From NCBI RefSeq assembly GCF_009193355.1, contig NZ_WBVT01000019.1:1-54920 (forward strand): a stretch of DNA of 54,920 bases, in the 5' to 3' direction. Position numbers and translations under genes: made by a program. Origin of the DNA: Bifidobacterium leontopitheci (GTDB taxonomy: Bacteria > Actinomycetota > Actinomycetes > Actinomycetales > Bifidobacteriaceae). Every line of letters starts with the position of its first letter. Within the stretch, counting starts at the first letter, position 1. Of the stretch, positions 7,650 through 16,900 are shown one piece after another. Under the pieces are notes generated by a model. It did not search any database, was not told the origin of the DNA, and saw only the letters and a program-made list of their open reading frames with translations.

Positions 7650-9488
7650 CTACTTCCTGGGTTCTTCGATGATGTCCTGCGCGATGTCGGCCACGACGGG
7701 GACGATCATCGGCTTGCGGTGAAGCTGGCGGGCGACCCAGCTGCCGAGCGTGCGGCGCATGAGCTGCTGCAGCTTGTACGTGTCCTTCGTGCCCTGCATC
7801 ATCGCGTCCTGCAGCTGCTCGACGATTTGATGGCGGACCTTGTTGAACTCGCTTTCGTCCTCCGCCACGGCGTTGAGGAAGATCTTCGGACCGGTGACGA
7901 CCTCGGCGGCCTCCGTGTCGACCACGACGAAGCTGGAGACGAAGCCCTCGGTTCCGAGGATGCGGCGCTTCTCGAGCTCCTCGTCGGTCAGCTCGCCGAC
8001 CGAGTCGCCGTCCACGTACACGTAGCCGCACGGCACGGAGCCGACGACCGCGGCCTTGCCGTGGTAGAGGTCGACGACGTCGCCGTCCTCGGCGAGGACC
8101 ACGTTCTGCGGGTCGACGCCGGTCTTGACGGCGATGAGGCCGTTGGCCACGAGGTGACGGTTCTCGCCGTGGATCGGCATCGCGCACTTGGGCTTGACGA
8201 TGTTGTACATGTACAGCAGCTCGCCCTCGTTGCAGTGGCCGGAGACGTGCACGGCCGCGTTGTCGCGGTTGACGACGCGCGCGCCGAGCTGCACGAGCTT
8301 GTTGATGACCTTGTACACCTCGTGCTCGTTGCCGGGGATGAGGGAGCTGGCGAGGATGACCGTATCGAACTCGTTGATGGTGATGTCGCGGTGGTTGCCG
8401 TCGGCGATGCGGCCGAGGGCGGCCATCGGCTCGCCCTGGGAGCCGGTGCACATGTAGACGATCTTGTCGTCCTGCACGTCGTGCGCCTGCTTGAGGTCGA
8501 TGACCGTGCCTTCGGGGATGTGCAGGTAGCCGAGGTCGGCGGCGATGGACATGTTGCGCACCATGGAGCGGCCGACGAAGACGACCTTGCGCCCGTACTT
8601 GTGGGCGGTGTCGACGACCTGCTGGACGCGGTGCACGTGGCTGGAGAAGCTGGCGACGATGATCTTGCGGCTCGCCTGCGCGAACGCCTGGTCGAGCGCC
8701 GGGCCGATCGAGGTCTCCGGCTTGACGAAGCCCGGCACCTCGGCGTTGGTGGAGTCCATCATGAGCAGGTCGACGCCCTGCTCGCCGATCTTGCCGAACT
8801 CAACGAGGTCGGTGATCTTGTGGTCGAGCGGCAGCTGGTCGAGCTTGATGTCGCCGGTGTCGATCAGGGAGCCGGCGGGCGTCTTGACGTAGCAGGCGAG
8901 CGCGTCCGGAATCGAGTGGGTGACGGTGATGAACTCGAGGTTGAACGGGCCGACCTTGAGCTTGTCGCGGCCCTTGACCTCCACCATGGTGGGGTGCTGG
9001 TTGTGCTCCTGGCACTTCGCCTCGACGAAGGCGAGCGTCAGCTTGGAGCCGATCAGCGGGATGTCCGGGCGCAGCTTGAGCAGGTAGGGCACGCCGCCGA
9101 TGTGGTCCTCGTGGCCGTGGGTGAGCACGAGCGCGTCGACCTTGTCGAGACGGTCCTTGATGTAGCTGAAGTCGGGCAGGATCAGGTCGACGCCCGGCTG
9201 CTCCTCCTCGGGGAAGAGCACGCCGCAGTCGATGAGCAGCAGGTGACCGTTATATTCGATCACGTTCATGTTGCGGCCGATCTCGCCGAGGCCGCCGAGC
9301 GGCGTGATGCGCATGGAGCCCTTGCGGTACTTCGGCGGGGCGATCAGGACGTCGTCCTGCTGGGGCGCGGTGGCCTGGCCCTTGTAGGTGCCGCCGTTGC
9401 CGCGCGTGGAGCCGCCGCGGCGACGGGATGCGCCTGCGGAGCGGGACCTGCGTGAGTTGTTGTTCTTCTTGTGTTGTTCTTGTGCCAT
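7650..9488 (-). CDS. rnj: Ribonuclease J
   Basis: 612 residues from ATG at 9488; an in-frame GTG two codons upstream is also possible. It is a metallo-beta-lactamase/beta-CASP ribonuclease for mRNA decay and rRNA maturation. The motif H-G-H-E-D-H-I-G-G near residue 124 holds the zinc ligands; further motif residues (D-T-G-D-I-K, S-G-H near H-V-S-G-H-C-N-E-G) are visible. The N-terminus carries a basic, Arg/Gly/Ser-rich extension of about 50 residues, common in actinobacterial RNase J and probably RNA-binding. The gene lies between pepN and dapA, an arrangement often found in actinobacteria (rnj next to dapA). Confidence 0.93.
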   Translation of the reverse strand: MAQEQHKKNNNSRRSRSAGASRRRGGSTRGNGGTYKGQATAPQQDDVLIAPPKYRKGSMRITPLGGLGEIGRNMNVIEYNGHLLLIDCGVLFPEEEQPGVDLILPDFSYIKDRLDKVDALVLTHGHEDHIGGVPYLLKLRPDIPLIGSKLTLAFVEAKCQEHNQHPTMVEVKGRDKLKVGPFNLEFITVTHSIPDALACYVKTPAGSLIDTGDIKLDQLPLDHKITDLVEFGKIGEQGVDLLMMDSTNAEVPGFVKPETSIGPALDQAFAQASRKIIVASFSSHVHRVQQVVDTAHKYGRKVVFVGRSMVRNMSIAADLGYLHIPEGTVIDLKQAHDVQDDKIVYMCTGSQGEPMAALGRIADGNHRDITINEFDTVILASSLIPGNEHEVYKVINKLVQLGARVVNRDNAAVHVSGHCNEGELLYMYNIVKPKCAMPIHGENRHLVANGLIAVKTGVDPQNVVLAEDGDVVDLYHGKAAVVGSVPCGYVYVDGDSVGELTDEELEKRRILGTEGFVSSFVVVDTEAAEVVTGPKIFLNAVAEDESEFNKVRHQIVEQLQDAMMQGTKDTYKLQQLMRRTLGSWVARQLHRKPMIVPVVADIAQDIIEEPRK

Positions 9489-9511
9489 TCTCACTTGGTT
9501 TTCTGTTCTTT

Positions 9512-9534
9512 GCCTTCGTGTGGTTTGCGAAGGC
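9512..9534. other. Small hairpin upstream of rnj
   Basis: A 7-bp stem GCCTTCG/CGAAGGC (9512-9518, 9528-9534) with a 9-base loop lies about 25 bases before the rnj start. It may sit in the rnj leader; RNase J and RNase E leaders are often structured. The rest of the 216-bp gap between dapA and rnj shows nothing further. Confidence 0.3.
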
Positions 9535-9704
9535 GACGTTTCAGTGGCCGGCCGGGCGGCGCGTCCAGGCGTGTGCGTGGCTGAGCGGCGCGGCTGGCAT
9601 GCGTGGCCGGCTGGTTCCGCAGCTCCCCTGAACTGGCGGACCGCACCAATCCCGCAAGCCGTGCCGTCGGCGGATGTGGCCGGCGTGCGCGTCCGGCGGA
9701 TGCC

Positions 9705-10610
9705 TTACAGCAAGCCGGCGGCCTTCATACCCTCTTCGGCCTTGTCCAGCTGGTCGGCGTCCGGTCCGATGTTCGGCAGACGCATGGCGGTGGAGGTCAG
9801 GTATCCCTTCATCTTCAGCGCGGCCTTGGCCATGACGGCCTGGTAACCGTCGCCGTTGAGCGCGTGGACGAGCGGCGCGAGCTGGTTCGCCAGACGCTGC
9901 GCCTCATGGATGTCGCCGCGGTCGAACGCCTCGACGAGGTCGCGCATCGGGGTGGCTGCCACGTGGGCGATCACGGAGATGATGCCGACCGCTCCGATGG
10001 ACAGGAACGGCAGGAACAGGCCGTCATCGCCGGAATACCAGGCGAGGCCGGTCCGCTGCTGCTTCTCGACTGCCGCGGCGAGGTCGCCGGTGGCGTCCTT
10101 GACCGCCTTCACATGCTCCAGTTCGGCGAGACGGTCGTACGTCTCGACCTTCACCTTGAGGCCGGTGCGGCCGGGCACGTCGTAGACGATGATCGGCTTC
10201 TCGGCCGACTCATCGACCGCCTTGTAATGGCCGACGACGCCATCCTGGCTGGGACGCGAGTAGTAGGGCATGACGACCAGCACCGCGTCGGCGCCGGCCT
10301 CCTGGGTCTGCTCGACCATGCGCACGGTGTGCGCGGTGTCGTTCGAGCCGGCTCCGGAGATCACCGGGACGTTCACGACCTCCTTGACGGCCTTGACAAG
10401 CTCAACCTTTTCCTCCATGTGCGTCACCGGGGATTCACCGGTCGTGCCGTTGACCACCAGACCGTCCGCACCGTCCGCGACAAGCTGGCGGGCGAGCTGC
10501 TGCGCGGCGTCGTAATCGACCGAGCCGTCGGACTTCATGGGGGTGACCATGGCGGGAAGAATACGGCCGAACGGAGCCGGATTGAGAAGATGCATAGTAC
10601 CGTCACTCAT
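9705..10610 (-). CDS. dapA: 4-hydroxy-tetrahydrodipicolinate synthase
   Basis: 301 residues, standard for DapA. It condenses pyruvate with aspartate semialdehyde, the first committed step to lysine and diaminopimelate. Pyruvate-binding N-G-T-T-G-E-S lies near residue 53, the proton-relay Tyr in M-P-Y-Y near 138, and the Schiff-base Lys in A-V-K-D-A-T-G-D near 170. The start at 10610 is the first ATG; an internal ATG five codons later (MHLLNP) is a possible alternative. It lies between dapB and rnj in the same direction, 151 bp after dapB, consistent with co-regulated lysine synthesis. Confidence 0.95.
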   Translation of the reverse strand: MSDGTMHLLNPAPFGRILPAMVTPMKSDGSVDYDAAQQLARQLVADGADGLVVNGTTGESPVTHMEEKVELVKAVKEVVNVPVISGAGSNDTAHTVRMVEQTQEAGADAVLVVMPYYSRPSQDGVVGHYKAVDESAEKPIIVYDVPGRTGLKVKVETYDRLAELEHVKAVKDATGDLAAAVEKQQRTGLAWYSGDDGLFLPFLSIGAVGIISVIAHVAATPMRDLVEAFDRGDIHEAQRLANQLAPLVHALNGDGYQAVMAKAALKMKGYLTSTAMRLPNIGPDADQLDKAEEGMKAAGLL

Positions 10611-10761
10611 AGTTCACTACCGTACTTCCAACTCGGGACGCGCGGCGGCCGGTTCGAGGCCCCGCGTCCATGCCGCGAACGGCTGGCGGATGAGGGCGAA
10701 GCGGCCGTGCCCGAAGCGGCGGGTACGGGTACGGCGGAGACGAGGCACCCGCCGGCTGCGG

Positions 10762-11517
10762 TCACAGGTCGAGGAACTTGTCGAGGCCGACGGTGAGGCC
10801 CGCGGGGGCGTCGGAGGCGAGCTTGCGCACGGCGAGGAGCACGCCGGGCATGAACGAGCCACGGTCGAAGCTGTCGGCGCGGATGGTCAGCTGCTCCCCC
10901 GCGTTGCCGAACAGCACCTCTTCGTGGGCGTTGAGGCCGCGCAGGCGCACGGCGTGCACGTGCACGCCGTCGACGACCTGGCCGCGCGAGCCGCCGTCGG
11001 TCTCGGTGGCGTCCGGCATGGGGCCAAGACCCGCGGCCTTGCGCGCGGCGGCGATGCCCTGCGCCGTATGGATGGCGGTGCCGGAGGGGGCGTCCACCTT
11101 GGTCGGGTGGTGCAGTTCGATGACCTCGGCGGACTCGAAGTACTTCGCGGCCTTGACGGCGAAATAGTCGGCGAGCACGGCGGAGATGGCGAAGTTCGGC
11201 GCGATGAACACCTTCTGTGCGTCGGGGCGAGGTCCGTTCGCGATGGCCTCGCGCACCTTCGCGAGCTTCTCCTCGGTCCAGCCGGTGGTGCCGACCACCA
11301 CGTCGACGCCCTGCGCGGCGAGCTTGAGCACGTTGCCGAGCGACACGCTCGGCACGGTGAACTCGACCGTCACGTCGGTGTTCTCGGGGGTGATGGCCGC
11401 CAGATCGTCGGCGGCGTCAAGCGTTAGCGCCAGCTGCATGTCGGCGGCGCCGTTCACCGCCTCGACCACGTGAGAGCCCATGCGCCCCTTGGCGCCGACC
11501 ACGGAAACCTTGATCAT
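10762..11517 (-). CDS. dapB: 4-hydroxy-tetrahydrodipicolinate reductase
   Basis: 251 residues from ATG at 11517 (M-I-K-V-S-V-V-G-A), preceded by GAAAGG. The longer frame upstream has no ribosome site and encodes an unlikely Arg-rich stretch. N-terminal Rossmann motif G-A-K-G-R-M-G-S binds NAD(P)H; the catalytic region E-L-H-H-P-T-K-V-D-A-P-S-G-T-A is complete. It catalyses the step after DapA. Spacing to dapA is 151 bp. Confidence 0.95.
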   Translation of the reverse strand: MIKVSVVGAKGRMGSHVVEAVNGAADMQLALTLDAADDLAAITPENTDVTVEFTVPSVSLGNVLKLAAQGVDVVVGTTGWTEEKLAKVREAIANGPRPDAQKVFIAPNFAISAVLADYFAVKAAKYFESAEVIELHHPTKVDAPSGTAIHTAQGIAAARKAAGLGPMPDATETDGGSRGQVVDGVHVHAVRLRGLNAHEEVLFGNAGEQLTIRADSFDRGSFMPGVLLAVRKLASDAPAGLTVGLDKFLDL

Positions 11518-11540
11518 GCTGGTATGCCTTTCTGTGTGTG

Positions 11541-11574
11541 GTGTGCGGCGCCGGCCGCGGCTTGCGCCGCACAC
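11541..11574. other. GC-rich hairpin upstream of dapB
   Basis: An 11-bp perfect stem (11541-11551 with 11564-11574) with a 12-base loop lies 24 bases before the dapB start and after the stop of the MFS gene (11643). It has no T-run in either direction. It could be a weak terminator of the upstream genes or a leader element of dapB. No known lysine riboswitch pattern was seen. Confidence 0.4.
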
Positions 11575-11642
11575 ACGTTCCGGTTCTTATGCAATCCGGT
11601 TTCCGAGCCTACACGCGCCCGCCGAAGTCGTGGGGCGGCGCA

Positions 11643-13070
11643 TCAGCGGCGGCGTCGGGCGAGCCACCAGCCGAACAGGGCGAGCGGCACCGCGCACAGC
11701 GTGACCGTCCACGGGATCATCATGCTCAAGTGCGGGCCGGACGCATCGAGCACGGCGCCGGCAAGCGTCGAGCCGAACGACGTGCCGACCGAACCGGCCG
11801 TCGTCACCCATGAGAGCCCTTCGGTCAGGGACCGGGCGGGCACGATGTCCTTGACGATGAGGTTGCCGGTGGCGAACAGCGGCGACACGCACAATCCGGC
11901 GAGCACCTCCATCGCGCCGAGCAGCAGGAAGTTGTCCATCGTCACCCGGAACAGCACATAGCCGACCGTGAGCAGCGCGAGGAACACGACCATGTGACGC
12001 CAATGCGACCCCTTCAGCTGCCGTGAGCCGAAGATCACTGCGCCGCAGCACGAACCGACCGCGAACATGGCGAGCTGCAGACCGAGCAGATGCTCCACAC
12101 CGGCGGCCTTCATCGTGGCTGTCATCGACACGTCGAACGCGGTGAAGCTCATGTTGAACACGATGAACACGACGAGCAGCGGCACGATGCCGGGATACGT
12201 GAGCACGTTTTTGGGCTTCGCCGCGCCGGTGCGATGCAGGCGGCGCAGCGAGAACCGCTGGGACGTCCCGCGGCCGGATGCCTGCTGCGTACAGGACCGC
12301 TGCGCGGCGGCCCGCCGGTCGGCTTCTGCGGCGTCTGGGATGCCGGTGCCAGCGCCGCCGATGTCAGCGCCGCCGGTCTTTGACGATGCGGATGCTTCGA
12401 CCTGCACCGGCTCCAGCACCGGCGGCACGGTGCTGCGCAGCGAGAAGAACACCGCGCCGCCGACGCCGCAGGCCGCGGTCGGCACGAACAGCTGGGACAC
12501 CGGGTGCACGGATGTGGCGAGGAAGGCGGCAAGGATCGGACCGAGGATGAACACCACCTCGTCGATGGCCGCCTCCATCGCGTACGCCGTGTTGAGCAGC
12601 GCGCCGTTGCCCGTGCCGCGCAGTACGTATGCCCACCGGGTGCGCACGAGCGCGCCGAACGAGAACTGCGTGGCGCCCATGGCGATAGCGAGCGCGAACA
12701 ACGCCGGAATCGGCACGCGCATGAGCGCCGCGAACGCGAACGCCAGCATGACGACCACCTGCACGGTCAATGCCACCGGGCCCACACGATGCTGGCCGAA
12801 CCGGTCGAACATCCGCGCATAGAACGGGGTGACCGCGGCGACGGCGAGAATGTAGGCGGCGCTCATCGAGCCGGCGATCGTCCAGTTGTCGTACAGGTGG
12901 TTGAGCGCGAGCACGATGCCGAGGGCCATCATGGAGATCGGCAGTCTGGCCACCGCACCGGAGACGCAGAAGGACTTCGCCCCGGGGATGCGGAACAGCG
13001 TGGCATACGGGGATGCGTGACGCTCGCGGGAGCACAGATCATGCTCGGTCGAGTCAATGGCGTCGCTCAT
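11643..13070 (-). CDS. Major facilitator superfamily transporter
   Basis: 475 residues with about 12 hydrophobic spans, arranged as two six-helix halves separated by a charged cytoplasmic loop of about 70 residues (S-S-K-T-G-G to A-A-K-P-K-N). The loop-2 motif Y-A-R-M-F-D-R-F-G fits the MFS motif G-x-x-x-D-R-x-G. The substrate is unknown; the closest look is to bifidobacterial drug/sugar efflux MFS proteins. Its ATG overlaps the stop of the upstream acetyltransferase gene (ATGA, 13067-13070), so the two are translationally coupled. Confidence 0.85.
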   Translation of the reverse strand: MSDAIDSTEHDLCSRERHASPYATLFRIPGAKSFCVSGAVARLPISMMALGIVLALNHLYDNWTIAGSMSAAYILAVAAVTPFYARMFDRFGQHRVGPVALTVQVVVMLAFAFAALMRVPIPALFALAIAMGATQFSFGALVRTRWAYVLRGTGNGALLNTAYAMEAAIDEVVFILGPILAAFLATSVHPVSQLFVPTAACGVGGAVFFSLRSTVPPVLEPVQVEASASSKTGGADIGGAGTGIPDAAEADRRAAAQRSCTQQASGRGTSQRFSLRRLHRTGAAKPKNVLTYPGIVPLLVVFIVFNMSFTAFDVSMTATMKAAGVEHLLGLQLAMFAVGSCCGAVIFGSRQLKGSHWRHMVVFLALLTVGYVLFRVTMDNFLLLGAMEVLAGLCVSPLFATGNLIVKDIVPARSLTEGLSWVTTAGSVGTSFGSTLAGAVLDASGPHLSMMIPWTVTLCAVPLALFGWWLARRRR

Positions 13071-13837
13071 CGTGTCGCCTCCTCGCCCTGCGTCGCCTCC
13101 CGTCCGGTTGAGGCCGGTCGAAGGTCGTTGGAGGGGCTCTCCGCAGCCGCGGTGTCCGACTGCGCGACAGAGGACTGTCGCGGTTCCCCGGCGTAGATGA
13201 AGATGTCATCCATGTCGCCGTCCTCGGGATGGTCGGCGGCGAACCGTTCGGCTACACGGTCGAGCCCTTTGTGGTCGTAAAAACTCACGTCGCAGCTCGA
13301 ATCGGTGTGCAGGTAGTAGCGGCTCACGCCAAGCTGCGAGAAATAACGCATGGCGTGACGCCACAAGGTGCCGCCGACACCATGGCCGCGCGCGTCGGAG
13401 GAGACGAGGAACAGTTCGATCTCCGCCTGCGCGGTGTCGTTGATGCCGACCTCGTCCTCCATGCGCGTTTCCAGCGCATGCCAGTGGTTGGTTTCTGCGA
13501 GCGTCTTCGCGCCGAGCTCGCTGCGGTCGAGTTCGGCGTCGATGTCGGCGAGCGCCGTTGCGGCCTGCGGGAACAGGACCGGCTGGCCGACGACACGGCT
13601 CAGCGTGACGCCCATGAACCGGCCGTCCCGTTCGGCGATTTCACCGCGGGTGGTGGGCTGCAGGTAGTGCAGTACGAAGTGGCGCGATATGCGCATGGAG
13701 ACCGGTGTGCCCGCGGCTGAGCTGCATTCGCCCCATGTGCGGTCGAATTCGCGGACGATGGCGTCCACGTCGTCCCAGGTCATGGGCCGGTAGGTCACCG
13801 GCCCGGTTGCATTGGTGGTGCTGTCGTGCGCAACCAT
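13067..13837 (-). CDS. GNAT-family N-acetyltransferase
   Basis: 256 residues from ATG at 13837, preceded by AAAAGGAG. The upstream part of the longer frame has no ribosome site. The acetyl-CoA loop S-D-A-R-G-H-G-V-G-G-T-L (R-G-x-G-x-G/A type) lies near residue 149. The N-terminus Y-R-P-M-T-W-D-D-V is typical of GNAT enzymes. The C-terminus is a disordered S/A/T/E-rich tail. The acceptor is unknown. It overlaps the MFS transporter gene and is probably its operon partner; a modify-and-export pair is possible but not shown. Confidence 0.85.
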   Translation of the reverse strand: MVAHDSTTNATGPVTYRPMTWDDVDAIVREFDRTWGECSSAAGTPVSMRISRHFVLHYLQPTTRGEIAERDGRFMGVTLSRVVGQPVLFPQAATALADIDAELDRSELGAKTLAETNHWHALETRMEDEVGINDTAQAEIELFLVSSDARGHGVGGTLWRHAMRYFSQLGVSRYYLHTDSSCDVSFYDHKGLDRVAERFAADHPEDGDMDDIFIYAGEPRQSSVAQSDTAAAESPSNDLRPASTGREATQGEEATR

Positions 13838-13975
13838 GAATACTCCTTTTGGTTCGTTGCGTCCGGCACGTGTGCCCGCCCACACGGTGCACCAAGGGTC
13901 GCGGCTCCCCTGCCGACGGCGACTGTCGCGGTGCGTTCCATCCGCGACCGGATGCCTGGCGTCGCTTGCCGGCAT

Positions 13976-16900
13976 CTAGTCGTCGTCGGATCCTTCGGGG
14001 ACGCCGGAGCTCAACTCGGCTAGGATCTCGTCTTCGGTTTTGGCGCGTGCGTGGAGCTCGCGCAGGCCTTCTTCGGGCTCACTCAGATAGTAGAGGGTGG
14101 CGTCGATTCTGTCCAACGACACTTGCTCGATGTGCGACAGCAGCAGGCGATACCAGTCGAGCTGTACGAGCTTGCGTTTGATGTCCTGCGGCTTGCGCGG
14201 TCTGACGCCGGTCTTCCAGTCGACGATGGTGTACTGCTTCATCCTGTCGTCCGGGTCGAGGCCCCCATAGAACACGGCGTCGAGTTTGCCGTTGATGATG
14301 GTGTCGCCGAGCTGGGGCACGGCGACGACGATCTGCCGTTCCACCCATGCGGGCCTGCGCTGCGCCCATGCGGATTGCGACAGCCGTCGCTGCCAGACGA
14401 GCAGCTTGCGCTCCTTGTCCGTGAGCGCCTCCTGATGGGATTCCCGTGCGGCAAGCTCGCTGAGCAGCGTCTCGCGGGTGGGTTGTTCTGCGCCGGTCAT
14501 CTCGCCGCCGCCGAATGCCGTGTCGGAGTCGGGCGCGAATCCGGAGTCGACGGTCTCGGGGATGACCTCGAAGGCGTTCATGAAGCGTTCCGCCCATGCG
14601 TGGAACAGGGTGCCCGCCTCTGCCGCGGGGGACGCGACCCTTGGTATGGGGCGGATGAGGCTCCGCCAGTATTGTCGCGATTCCCGTTGCGTGAGGTGCC
14701 CGGCACGAGCCTGCAGCGAGGTGACGTTCTGCCGGCTATGCGACAGCAGATGCTCGCCTTGGGTGCGCGCATGCCGGTCGATGTCCGATTCCGCCGTGAA
14801 CGTCCAGGGCATGAGGTCACGGTCGGCGACCAGCATCCGTGCTCTGGAGAGCAGCGGGCCGGAGTCATCGGCAGCCGAACCTGACGTCCGGGAGCCGTCA
14901 ATGCCGTGACCGCCGTCATCCAGACCATCGGCGCCCGAACCGGAAGCGTCCGAGGCGGAAACGTCCGAACCTTCGGCACGGCCGTCGGCAACGCCGCGGC
15001 CTGGCTCCGTACACGAATCCGCTCCGAGCCGGGCGATGACGTCATCCGACAGCGTGGCTGGCCATGGCAATTCGGTCTTGCCTGACACGGTCTCCAATGG
15101 TGCATCCCATGCGGCTTCGATTACCGTCCGCTCGTACAGTTCGGCCGCGTCACCCACGAAGAACCCTTCAGGTCTCGGCGCCTTGATGCCGGCAAGGGTC
15201 TCCCCCGCTGTGACGGACGACTGCGCAGTGCTTGACGGCTGCGCAGTGCTTGACGGCTGCGCGGTACCTGATGGCTGCACAGTGCCGGACGGCTGAGCAG
15301 TGGTCTCGCCCTCAGGCCGACTCTGCTGATCGGCGGGGACGAGATCTGGTTCGTGGCATAGCGAATCCTGCATTTCGGTCCAGAACACCGACGGCTTGGA
15401 CGAGGATGGCGTCTTCCCGCTATCGTCGACCAACGTCCGCGGGTCGCGGGAGACCGTGGCGTGTCGACTGTAGGTGAAGAGCGCGTCCTTTTTGGCGCGG
15501 GTCAACGCCACATAGGCGAGTCTTCGTTCGTCGGCGAGCAACCGGCGGCCGTATTCCTCCTCTTGGGTGAGATACCAGCTGGAACGGTCCATGGCATCCA
15601 CGTCATCGCCGGTGTCCTGTTGACGCATGCTTCCGTAGACCTCATCGTCGATGACGACGACATCATCCATGTCACGAAGCGACGCCACCGGGTCGGCGCC
15701 GGGCATGGCGTCATGTGGGAACCGGGGCAGGATGTCCGCATCCACGCGAACCGGCACGGGCACGGCTGAGGCATCGTCCAGCCATGTGCGCACGGTCGTC
15801 TGGTATTCGGGAGGCGTCCACTGGTCTCCGGAGCCACCTCCGGGATGCTCATCGTCGGCATCGATATGCAGACCGCTCTTGTTGCTGGGGAAGGCGCCGT
15901 TCTGCATCGAAACCACGGCGACGGCATCCCATTCCAGGCCTTTCGACTGGTGCACGGTCATGAGCACCACATCCGCCGGGGTGTCCGGCATGGCGGCGGA
16001 CTCTTCTTCGATCTGGCCGAGCGAGTCCACCCATGCGACGAAGCCGCGCAGTGTGGGGACGCCTCCTTCGACAATCTCCCGGCTGTACGTGTCCACCAGC
16101 GCGGCGATCGCGTCGAGCGCGGCGTGCGCTCGGGCGGGGTTCACCGGCGTATCCGGATCCTTGACCGCCTGGGCGACGATGGTGTCGATGTCAAGGTCGA
16201 GCGCCTGCACTGCGGCATCGATCACTTCGGCCAGCGGATGGTTGGCGACGGCGTGCACCTGCCGGAGTACGGCGCCTGCCTGTGCGATGAGAGTGCGTTC
16301 CTGAGCATCGAATGCCGCTCGACGCTCGAGCAGCGTCTCGAGGTCGTCGCGCATGAGCATGTCGATGAGGAACACGGCATGAGGAACCTTGTCCCGGTAT
16401 TCCTTGACGATTCGTTTGATGTCCGGATCGGCGAAAATGATCGCGGCGACGGCCGCACCAACGCTACGCGGATCGCCGTCAGCGGACTGCCCTGTGCCGG
16501 CTCCTTGCGTTGACGGCGGAACATCGGACTGGGGCTCGATGATCCCGGCCTGCACGAGGGCCCGGTACCGGTATTGGGCGTCAAGGTCCTCGGCCATGGA
16601 AGCCAGACGCATGAGCGGTTCCGCCCCCAAGCCGAAGCGTGGGGTGGCGAGCAGCCGCATGAGGTCATTGGAGTCGGTGTGGTCCGCCACCGCATGCAGC
16701 AACGCCAGCAGGTCCTGCACTTCCGGGCGTTCCAGCAATGCCGAATAGCCGACGACCAGGGTCTTGAGGCCACGCCGTTCCAGTTCCTGCGCGAAGGCGG
16801 CCATACGGGTCTTGCCTCGGAAGAGCACCGCCACATGCGGCGTATCGGCGCCATGGGTCCCGTCGCCTTCATCGCCGTACCGGGCGATGGCCTGGCGCAC

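Noticed and set aside
7635..9455. A 606-codon frame antisense to rnj
   Set aside because: Mirror frame; RNase J motifs on the other strand are unambiguous.
10611..10761. Lysine riboswitch upstream of dapA
   Set aside because: The gap is GC-rich with no conserved riboswitch pattern I could recognise.
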